Source: Metamycoplasma neophronis (GTDB lineage: Bacteria > Bacillota_I > Bacilli_A > Mycoplasmatales > Metamycoplasmataceae). Taken from it: a stretch of DNA of 64,000 bases. Position 1 is the stretch's first letter. The number at the start of each line of letters is the position of its first letter. The DNA lies in NCBI RefSeq assembly GCF_006491995.1, contig NZ_VHHP01000003.1:1-64000 (forward strand), given 5' to 3'. Shown in pieces: positions 21,701 through 31,500 of the stretch. The position numbers and the translations under genes are program-made. The notes under the pieces are model-generated. The model saw only the letters and a list, made by a program, of their open reading frames with translations. It was not told where the DNA came from and made no database searches.

Positions 21701-23913
21701 TAACCTAGAGTTTTTTTAATCAAATTTAAATTTTTATTATCCTCTGATGCTTCAGAAGCATTAACTTGAACTTGCACGAGTTTAGTTTTATTATCGGTTC
21801 AAAATTGAATGGCGTTAACTTCCTGAATTAAATTAATAAGTGTTGCGTCGTTATAAGGCTGAATATCATCGGCATTAATATTGGTGATAAAACCTTTAAT
21901 AACTTCCTTAAACATGCTCAATCTTTGCTCTTGTGTAAAATACAAATCTTTTTGTACTGGAACTTTATTTCATAGTGGGTTAATTAATAATTTCGTCGCA
22001 TTAGGATGACTTTCATTATATGCTTTTTCTTTTTCACTCATTGCATAAGAAAAATAATTTGCTAAAGAGTTACCGAATTCACTAGGATTTGTGTAATATT
22101 TTGATTTTTTAAATTCTTCTGAAAATGTTGCAAATGTGACTTCGTGATTAGAATTAATGAATAAAACATCATTAGCAATTAATGAAAAACGCTTAATGAC
22201 TTGATTATTGTGTTTAATTAATATATTAAAGCTTTTGTTTTGTTTGTCATAAGGATCTTGATCATCTAATTCGTAAGTGAAGTAATCATTCAATATTGTT
22301 TTCTTTGGAATGATGTTTTCTTTAACAATACTTTCGTTAGCAAAAAATTCTTCTACTGTGTAATTACTGATAATTGTTTTATTGAAATTAAATAAATCGT
22401 GAATATTTAAGTTTGATAATTCACTTAATTTGTTTGCTCAGCTATTCGGAAAAGTTAATTCTTTTATAACATTAGTATTCATGTTTGTCGCATTGTCGGC
22501 AACATTATACTCAATTTTTAATATATTATTATTAGCCAAATCTAAATCAAATTTAACTAAATTGGCTGATAAATTTTCATCCGTAAGGTTGCTATTAATA
22601 TAATAATCAAAATTACTATTCGTAATTGATAATGGATTAATCGCCTTATCCAATTCATAGTTTTTCAAATTTTTATTCAAATTTATATTTAAAGCATTGT
22701 TCGCTTTGAGAATAAATTGATATTTATTTTTAAATTCATTTAGTAAATTTTCATAATCAAGGATATTAGAATCGGTTAAATTATCAAATATAATTTTGTT
22801 ATTTTCATCATAAATAAGTGATTTAATTGTTTTATATCTTGTTTGTAGATTATCATTAAATGATTCTAATGATTTAGATGAAAAAATTTCGGCAAAAGAA
22901 TTTTCAATAGAAACTAATTTTTTATATAGAGTTTGAAGATTTGTCAAGCTTTGATATTGATTTTGCACCTTAACAAGTTCATTTTTATCCAAAATTAAAT
23001 TATTATGAATGTTGAATAAATTAGGGTATTTTAATTTTAAATTTATATTAAAAGCGTTTATGAAAGCATCTGAAAAAGTAGTTTTGATATTTTTATCCAA
23101 ATCGCTAATGTATTGATTTTGAAAAACCTCAATAGCGTTTTTTATGCTATCAATACCTTCATTAAGTGATTCAAAAGCTAATTCGAAACTATTTTTTTGA
23201 TTATTTACAAATGTATCTGTTTTTAATTGGTAATTATTTTGATTATCAATTATAAAAGCCGCAATAATTTTTTCGCGAATAGAAGACATTGAATATAAAA
23301 ATGGTGTATTAATATCTTGTCCATAATTCATAATAATTTTGGCATTTGATACAATCTCGCCATATTTATTATTAAAATTCTTAATTTGTTCAATTAGATC
23401 TTGATTTTTCTTGTCATTATTAGCGTTGACAGTTATTTCAAGTAATTGTTTAATTTTTTCGCTATTTACAATATTTAAAAAATTAATTATTACTTCATTT
23501 TTAAATACTACTTCGTTATTTTTATTATCTGCGGAAGAATCGCTTGTTCCATTTTCTAAATTGCCATCAGACGGTTCGGTACCATTGTTAGCAGGTGTAG
23601 TGCCATTGTCTTCTGCTTCGTTATTATTATTTGTTGTTTGATTTTCATTTGAATTATTGCCATTTTCTGAGCCGTTATTATTTGTTGTTTGATTTTCATT
23701 ATTGTCGCCCGATAAAGCACTATTATCTTGATTAGGATTATTAGTATTATTATTTTTATTATCAGTATCGGTATTTGTAATACTGTTATTATTATCTTCT
23801 TTTTTGTTATCTGACGGTTTTATATTGTTACATGCAATTGCAAAAAAAGGTATTGAACTTAATACCATTGCTGCACTTATTCTCAATAATTTATTTTTTT
23901 TGTTTTTTGACAT
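18724..23913 (-). CDS. Large lipoprotein with C-terminal divergent DUF31 serine-protease domain
   Basis: A 1729-residue lipoprotein: lipobox FAIAC (Cys 28), a 90-residue low-complexity Asn/Thr/Glu linker, a coiled-coil segment (about 140-470), a long beta-rich middle of unknown type, and a C-terminal trypsin-like domain. The triad can be placed as H1479 (LVTNTHVEN), D1550 (VDMTIFSID) and S1649 (NPGNSGTGIMG). This is the order seen in DUF31/MIP proteases, but the Ser motif reads GNSGT instead of the usual GxSGS. It lies 107 bases upstream of the IdeS-like gene on the same strand without an obvious terminator between, so they may be co-expressed. An AGAGGG ribosome-binding site precedes the ATG. 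The role is probably extracellular proteolysis, perhaps of antibodies. Confidence 0.7.
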
Positions 23914-24690
23914 GCTTACCCTCTTGTATTCTTTTTATTTTTTAATTATTATATTATTTATAATAATTATATTTGTATTTATGAAATTAACTATTATTTA
24001 GTTAATCTTTCTTTAATTTATTTATTGATTTAATAATAAAATTAAACTTATTTTGATAAATATATCAATAACATCGTAAATTAAATAAAAACTTTGTAAT
24101 AATGCAATACTCTTAAAATTGAGATTATATATTATGCGCATAAATTACTGATAGGTCGCTTTATTTCTTATGATAATTATTAATACAAATCAAAATACTA
24201 AAATTATAGTAACAAATAAATATCTTATCAATATAGCTTATTTAAAAAATAAATTCAACACACATTAAATAAACTGACTTAATATTAAAATAATTAATAA
24301 CTTATGACTTAAAGCAATTAATTAAATTTGTTTTATTTGCAGAATATTAAAAACCTTTTAATAAAAATAAAAAATAAGCGTCAATTTCAATCAATATATT
24401 AAAAAATAATAGTTATAAATTATGGTTCTTGTAAAGCTAAAGGCATAGCAAAAATAATAATTTTGCTCTATTTTGACCTAAAAGAAATTCTAAATTTTCA
24501 CAATTAAAATATGTTAATTGTGTTAATTCATCACAATTTTTCAAGTTTAAAAAATCAAAAAATAAAGACAGAAAATTAAAACCAAAATCATTATTTAAAC
24601 TTTTTAAATTATCCTTTAGGGTTATCTAATCATTAAATATAACTTTAATCTTTGCCATAAATTAGATCTACAAAGTATATATTTTGCTTT
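23914..24690. other. Non-coding AT-rich stretch with a possible decayed ORF
   Basis: No intact gene is seen. On the minus strand, 24658 down to 24437 reads as a 74-codon frame beginning MAKIKVIFND with an in-frame TAG after ten codons, and containing Leu-rich segments (LTQLTYFNCENLEFLLG). It could be a remnant of a leucine-rich surface protein gene or chance. The rest is very AT-rich and holds the promoter region of the 1729-aa lipoprotein gene. Confidence 0.4.
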
Positions 24691-24770
24691 ATGATATTTA
24701 AAATATATTCTTTCATAATTTAATATTACTCAATTAATATTTTTTATAAATCTAGTTTTTAGTGTATAAT
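24691..24770 (+). promoter_or_regulatory. Promoter region of structured RNA copy A
   Basis: An 80-bp block ending in TAGTGTATAAT (-10 TATAAT at 24765-24770). Nearly the same block precedes copy B at 25131-25211, differing by a few substitutions and one T. The conservation reaches well upstream of the -10, in otherwise unrelated AT-rich DNA. Confidence 0.65.
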
Positions 24771-24774
24771 CTAG

Positions 24775-24885
24775 TCATATTGGAGAAGAGAAATGCCACT
24801 CCGGCTCAAAAGAACGGCGTAATGTACTTACGGATGCTTATTTGAAAATGAAAAATGGTATAAGCTAGCGAAAGCTAGTTTTTTA
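24775..24885 (+). ncRNA. Candidate structured small RNA, copy A
   Basis: About 110 nt between a TATAAT box and a Rho-independent terminator (stem CTAGC/GCTAG, GAAA loop, T run from 24879). It shares an ordered set of conserved blocks with copy B: AGAAGAGA, ACTCCG, CGTAAT...TTACGGA, GCTT, AATGAAAAA. An outer helix pairs 24793-24798 (ATGCCA) with 24856-24861 (TGGTAT). The CGTAA/TTACG hairpin is conserved. GGAG at 24782-24785 could pair with CTCC at 24799-24802, which would make a pseudoknot. No ORF is present and no coding gene follows on this strand. I do not recognise it as a known RNA class. Confidence 0.65.
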
Positions 24886-25048
24886 TACCATAATTTTAGA
24901 TCTTGTGAAGTAAAAGCGACATCAAAACATAATCTAGTTATTTATATTTGACAGATTTTAAAAAAATTATGAAAAATCAAAAATATTGTTTCGGTTTTTA
25001 TTTTTTTACTAAATAATCAAATAACTTTTTTAAAATAATTTTCACTTA

Positions 25049-25095
25049 TATATCCGCGCTTACGCTTACTTTAAAGTACCGGTGGACCCTTGAGT
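25049..25095. other. Locally GC-rich island of unknown nature
   Basis: A short stretch between the two RNA copies (24886-25130) is much richer in G+C than its surroundings: CCGCGCTTACGCTTAC, then the palindrome ACTTTAAAGT, then CCGGTGGACCC. No ORF and no match to a tRNA structure was found. It may be part of another RNA or a remnant. Confidence 0.3.
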
Positions 25096-25130
25096 TTCTA
25101 AAATTTTCATCTTTTCCAATTTTCAGTTTT

Positions 25131-25211
25131 ATGATATTTAAAATATATTCGTTCATAATTTAATATTACTAAATTAATATTTTTTTATAAATCTAGTTTT
25201 TAGTGTATAAT
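25131..25211 (+). promoter_or_regulatory. Promoter region of structured RNA copy B
   Basis: The second copy of the block at 24691-24770, ending with the -10 TATAAT at 25206-25211. Confidence 0.65.
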
Positions 25212-25215
25212 AAAA

Positions 25216-25322
25216 CCATATTGAGAAGAGAGGCGCAACTCCGACTGTGAAAATGACGTAATAAGATTACGGACGCTTTCGGGAATGAAAAAGTGCGCAG
25301 ACTAGTCATTTGACTAGTTTTT
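25216..25322 (+). ncRNA. Candidate structured small RNA, copy B
   Basis: A paralogue of copy A, about 105 nt, ending in a terminator with an 8-bp stem ACTAGTCA/TGACTAGT (25301-25318) and a T run. The outer helix is GCGCA (25233-25237) with TGCGC (25294-25298). In alignment with copy A, three base pairs of this helix change on both strands (G-C for A-U, C-G for U-A, A-U for C-G) and one G-U becomes G-C, so pairing is kept while sequence changes. The hairpin CGTAAT/ATTACG is conserved. No coding gene follows on this strand. Confidence 0.68.
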
Positions 25323-25420
25323 ATTTATAATTTATATATAGTGATGTTACATGGTTCAGTTTTAAAATTAAAAAAAGTATTTCTTTTCATAATTTTTTTC
25401 TTTTAATTTAATTTCAACTA

Positions 25421-25449
25421 AAAAAGCAGCTAGTCTAGCTGCTTTTTTG
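25421..25449. terminator. Bidirectional terminator-like hairpin
   Basis: A perfect 14-bp stem (25421-25434 with 25436-25449) has an A6 run on one side and a T6 run on the other, so it could act on either strand. A weaker inverted repeat (TTTTACAGCG/CGCTGTAAAA) lies next to it at 25460-25498. The 25331-25557 stretch has no gene. Confidence 0.55.
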
Positions 25450-25530
25450 GATCCCTAAATTTTACAGCGACTAATTATAAATTTTTGACGCTGTAAAAAT
25501 ATTATTTTAATCTTTAGGTTTTTAAACTTA

Positions 25531-25556
25531 AAATAGCGCACACGAGTGCGCTATTT
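25531..25556 (-). terminator. Terminator of the giant coiled-coil gene
   Basis: An 11-bp stem AAATAGCGCAC/GTGCGCTATTT with loop ACGA begins right after the stop codon of the minus-strand gene, with a T tract on that strand. Confidence 0.8.
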
Positions 25557-25557
25557 T

Positions 25558-28500
25558 TTATCCTATATTTTTATCTAAGTCAATTAGTGAATTTTTAATT
25601 CATTCTGTATTGTTTGATTTTGAATAAGATATTGGACTTGGATTTGCTGATGATGTATTTATATTTGTCTTACTTGCAAAACCGTTTTTACTATTAAAAC
25701 TATATAGTTTGAATTTATTTTTATAAAATGGGTTTGAAGGGTGATTAAAATCTGATAATCAATCAATAACTTTATAAATGTCTTGGTATGCATTTCTAAT
25801 TCAGTCTAATGCACCTTGTCCAGTTCCAATTACACCCTCTCCGCTAATAGGGTTTATATTGGTACTTAATCTTGTAGATTGATTGTAAAAGAATGAATAA
25901 GTACCGAATTGTCTTTGTGAATAGAACCCATCATTATATGATTTTCAAGGTCCGTATAAGATTCTGTCAGGATAATTGTTATATCCAGAGCTTCATTTTA
26001 CGCCATAACGTGGTCCACCATCGATTAAACCGTTATGGCTAAGTCCGTCAGGTTCATCTGAAATTCAAACACCCATTCTCATAATAACGTCATTTAGCAA
26101 TCCTCTATATGAAACTTTTTCTACTTCATTTTGGACATTAGGATTTCAAACGTAAGCTTCACCTTTATCATTATTCATTCAAGTTCCAAAACGTTTTTGG
26201 TCAAGATGAGGTGCAATGTCTTTGTTAATTAAATTTCTCAATACATAGGCTGTATAACCAACCATTTGCATATATGAATAAGGTGTTGCTTTTAATCTTT
26301 CATTATCAGTATTAATCAATATATTGTAACCATTGTTTACTAAAAATGGATTATTTTTTTGAGCAGAATCTAAATCACCATCATAAGTTAATCTCTTTAA
26401 AATTAAATCATACATTACACTTAATCTATCTTTAACACTTGAATATCTCTTGTCAATGATATACAATTGATTAAATTTTTCTAAAGAGTCATAAACTTCA
26501 TTAGTATTCGTATTATTAATATTTAATTCAAATTTATTTTGATAGTTATTTATTGCTCCCAACATTACGTTTAAGTAATTATTAAATTCGATAATTTCGG
26601 TTGGCGCCGATCCAGAATTTGCAGTGTTAGCATTATTATTATCATAAAATACCGGATTAGTATAAAAGCGGCCGTATGAACTATTATTTCTTTGTTCATA
26701 TAAATAATCATAGTAATTATTTGATGGTGTTAATTTACCATTGTTTTGTGAGTTTGCTACCGGCAAGTATTGCATTATATTTGGCATGTTTTGATAAATC
26801 TTTTTAAATAAAGCATTTTGAATACTTTTTAATATATTCAATGACGCATCTTTTAAAATGTTTACCGAAGCTATTTCCGAACCTTCAATGCTATTAATTT
26901 TTTCATTTAATTTGTTAGCATTCAATGAATATTCAGCAGATAGTTCTTTATTTTTATTGAAATCTAATGTATCTATGATTATATTTAATGCATTTTGATA
27001 TAGCCCTTGCCCTTGCTCTGTTTGAGGATTTTCATATCAATTGCCCTTATAACCATCAGTTATTGACATACCAGTTATTTCATAATATTCAACGTTAATA
27101 TCGTTAGGAGAAATATTTTTAAATGATTTGATTTCATCACCTTTAGTAAAGCCAATAGTAAACATTTCTTTAGTAAATAAATATTGATAATAATTATTTA
27201 CTATTCTTACTTTTGCCTTAATAACTTCAGCTAGTTTATCTTGATTTTTACCTATTAATCCTGTTAGATTGTTGACAGCAGAATTCAATTCAAATAGGTC
27301 ATCTTTATTTTGAATTTTAATTTCTTCGGCATTTAATGAGTTGATTGTGCTTAAATAAGGTCATTGGGTTTTTTTGTCGTCTGCATGATTTTTAAAATCA
27401 GTAATTACTCCTAATACTTCATTCTTGTTTTTGTTTACCAATTGCATCATTTCATTAAACTGATTTTTAACTTCTGACAAAATATTTTCTTTACCTTTAA
27501 ATGCTGCGCTTAATATTTCAAAATATGATTGTCCCAAATAATTGCTTTCTGTTGCTTCGCTGCTTTGATTAATATTAGATAATTGTGATTTTATATTTTG
27601 ATCTACGCTATTGCTTAAATTGTTTTGATTAATTATGTCTAATGATTGGGTTTGAGCAACGCTTGCTTTTAAATTATTATTTGCCTTAATAATGCTTTCA
27701 TTATCTTTGAAAGCTTCTGATGTTTTAGCGATGAAATTGTTCAATGAATTAATATTATTCAATCACGCAACATTAAAATCATTATTATTGCCATTAAGTA
27801 CATAGTTTAAAGCATTTTTTAAATCTATGATACTGTTTTTAATTGAATTTGAATATATATTATTTAGTCCGTTTACTAAATTATTTAATTCATTTCAATT
27901 ACTTATCTTACTTAAACCATTTCCTTGGTTATCAATTTGTTGATTAATTGAATTTGTATCGATAATATTTTTGTTTAATTGTGAATTGAAAATTAAAGCC
28001 GAGCTTCTTAAATAATTAATTCTATTTAAAGTTTCATTTAGCGAGGCAATTATTTGTTTTTCAGATTCCGATAATAAATTATCATATATGTTTTTTACAT
28101 TACCTTTGTATACAAAACTATTATTATCGATTGTGTTAATTGCATCGATTACTTTATCATAGTTATTATTTACTTTATTATTAATAGTCCTTAATTCATC
28201 AAAATTTGAAAATTTAGAATTTAAATCGTTCGCTTTAACTTTATTAGCCCCTATAATGGCTTTAAATTCATTAAGCTTTTGCTTTTGATTTGCTTTTAAG
28301 GCATTACTAATCTCTTGATATTTTGCTTTCATCTCGCTAATTTTATTCACTAATTCATCTTTTGTTCAACCATTGTCTAATACTATATTTGACTGAGCGT
28401 TAGCTTGTGATAATAAATCATTTAATGCGGGATTAAAATTAATTTGTTCTTTAGCCAATTCGCTGATAGCAAGCGCTAGCGAATTCATGGTTTCTTTTGA

Positions 28501-31500
28501 ATCATTAAATAATTTAGCTTGATTATTTCAATCTTCGATTTCTTTATTTAATTTTTCATTTTTAGGTTTTATGTTTTGATAAGCTTGTTTATATTCTGAA
28601 AAGTCTTTGTCATTATTTGTCAAGAATGGTGTAGTTTCATCAATAATTTCTTGTGCCTTTTCATTAGTTCAAGCATGCTTACTTTTAATTGCCTTGGCAT
28701 TTTCAAACATTTTATTTAATTCATTTTTATATGAGTTTTTTATGGCATCTTTTGCTTCGGTGTTAATTTGTTTTAAATTTTTAAATGCTTCGACTATAGC
28801 AGTTAAATCCGAAGAACTATTTGCCAATGTGGCATTATTAATTGCTTTATCTAACTTACTTATTAAATCTTGAATTTCTGCGGCTTCATGATTAGGCAAG
28901 TTATTTAATTCTTCTTTTAATGATTTTGCGTTTTTTAATTCAGCCGACAATAAATTAGTTGCTTCATTAAATGCATTTTGTTTTATTTCAACTTTTTTAT
29001 CTTCGATAGATTTTAAAATTTCTTTTAATTCAGCGTTATTTTTTTGATTCAATAAAGGTAAAGTATTTTCATTTAATTCACTTAAATAATTGTTTGATTC
29101 AGATTTTGTATTAACCAAAATATTATCTAGATTTGTTGCAAAATCAGATACCTCAGCATTTTCTTTATTTATTTTAGCGATCAATTTTTCATTTTCTTGG
29201 TTTAAATTATTTAGAGCTGATTGAGCAACTTGAATTTTTTCGATTAATTTTTGAGTATCAGCATCAATTATGTTATTTAATTGTTTTTTATTTGCTTCGG
29301 CAGTGTTTTTGGCTTTGACAATCGCTTCATTTAAAGACTGTTTATCTTCGGCTAAAGCAGGATCTGACATTTTTTCCAATAATTTTTCAGCAATTTCAAT
29401 TTGATTATTTAATTCAGCTAATTTTTGATCAGTTAAGGAATTGTTTTCTTTGATTGCGGCATTAGCCTTTTCAATTGCTTTTGCTAAAGCGTTAGTTTTA
29501 GCATTAATCAAACTAATTGCATCGTTATCATTAATTGAATTATTGTTATCAATAATTGAATTCAATGCTTCATCCACACCGACTAAATTTGCGCTGTTTG
29601 AACTTTGTTTTATATCGTTTGAAAGAGTTTTTGCTTCGGCTAGCTTTTTATTATATTCAGCTTTAGCAACATTAAGGCGATCAGAAAAATCGCTAATTAC
29701 TTTATTTGCTTCGGTTTGGATTTCATTTAATTTGCTTAATTGATTTAAATACTCATCAGCGTTTTCCGCTTCTAGTACTTGATTAGCTTGTTTAATTGCT
29801 TCTTGAAGTTTGTTTTTTAAATCAACCATAGTTGGATCTAAACTAGTAATTGAATTTTTCAATTCTTCTAATGCATTAACTTTTTCACTCAACTTAGTTT
29901 TATTGTCTTTTTTGATTTGATTATCAACTTCTGTTTTTTTATTTTTTGCTAAATCTAAGGCATCATTTAATTTAGTTTGAATATCTTCTAATGAGGCTTT
30001 ATCTTTAACATCAAGTGAATTCTTTTGATTTTTATTGTAATTATCCAATACAGCTGCTAGATCTGCTTTTATTTGTTTATATTGCTCTTCTGCTAGAGAA
30101 TCGCTTATATAGTTTTGGATTTCTTCGGCTTTATTTCTAATGCTATCTTGAAGATCTGCTTTTTCTTTATTTAACTTGTCTAAAGCTAATTTAGCTTCAG
30201 ATTGAGCTTGTTTAAGTTCTTCATTTGAGCTTTCAATAACTTCATTAATTGATTTAATTTCAGCATCATGAATATTCGTTGCTTTTGAAATAACTGCATC
30301 CAATTTTGCTTTCGCACTTTCTAAAGCTGGATCAGTCATTTTTGCAGATAAATCATTAGATTCGGCAATTGTATTATTTAGGTCGGTTAATTTTTGATTG
30401 GTTAAATTATCTGCTAATTTTTTGTTTTCCTTAGCCGATGAAATAGCATTATTTAAGTTGCTTGTTTTTGTTGCAATCGATTCCAATGGCTCGTTATTAT
30501 CAATTACTTTGTTTGATTCAATTGCTAGGTTTAGTTGATTAATTACATCAGTTAAATTAGACTTATTTGAATCTTTTTCAAGGTTTGCTAATAAATCTTT
30601 AGCTTCTGATAATGCGGTTTCATGTTGTTGAATTTTGTTCGATAATTCGGTTGCAAAGTCTTGAATATTTTTATTTGCTTCGGTTTGAATTTCATTTAAT
30701 TTGCTTAATTGATTTAAATACTCATCAGCATTTTCCGCTTCTAGTACTTGATTAGCTTGTTTAATTGCTTCTTGAAGTTTGTTTTTTAAATCAACCATAG
30801 TTGGATCTAAACTAGTAATTGAATTTTTCAATTCTTCTAATGCATTAACTTTTTCACTCAACTTAGTTTTATTGTCTTTTTTGATTTGATTATCAACTTC
30901 TGTTTTTTTATTTTTTGCTAAATCTAAGGCATCATTTAATTTAGTTTGAATATCTTCTAATGAGGCTTTATCTTTAACATCAAGTGAATTCTTTTGATTT
31001 TTATTGTAATTATCTAATACAGCAGCTAGATCTGCTTTTATTTGTTTATATTGCTCTTCTGCTAGAGAATCGCTTATATAGTTTTGGATTTCTTCGGCTT
31101 TATTTCTAATGCTATCTTGAAGATCTGCTTTTTCTTTATTTAACTTGTCTAAAGCTAATTTAGCTTCAGATTGAGCTTGTTTAAGTTCTTCATTTGAGCT
31201 TTCAATAACTTCATTAGTTGATTTAATTTCAGCATCATGAATATTCGTTGCTTTTGAAATAACTGCATCCAATTTTACTTTCGCACTTTCTAAAGCTGGA
31301 TCAGTCATTTTTGCAGATAAATCATTAGATTCGGCAATTGTATTATTTAGGTCAGCTAATTTTTGATTGGTTAAATTATCTGCTAATTTTTTGTTTTCCT
31401 TAGCCGATGAAATAGCATTATTTAAGTTGCTTGTTTTCGCTGCAATCGATTCCAATGGCTCGTTATTATCAATTACTTTGTTTGATTCAATTGCTAGTTT

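Noticed and set aside
16274..23913. Strings of short separate ORFs suggesting pseudogenes
   Set aside because: The fragments share one frame and are separated only by TGA codons, which are Trp in this organism; they merge into two intact genes.
24775..25322. Known riboswitch (lysine, preQ1, THF, 2'-dG) or SRP RNA
   Set aside because: Conserved cores of these classes could not be found, and no gene follows in the right orientation.
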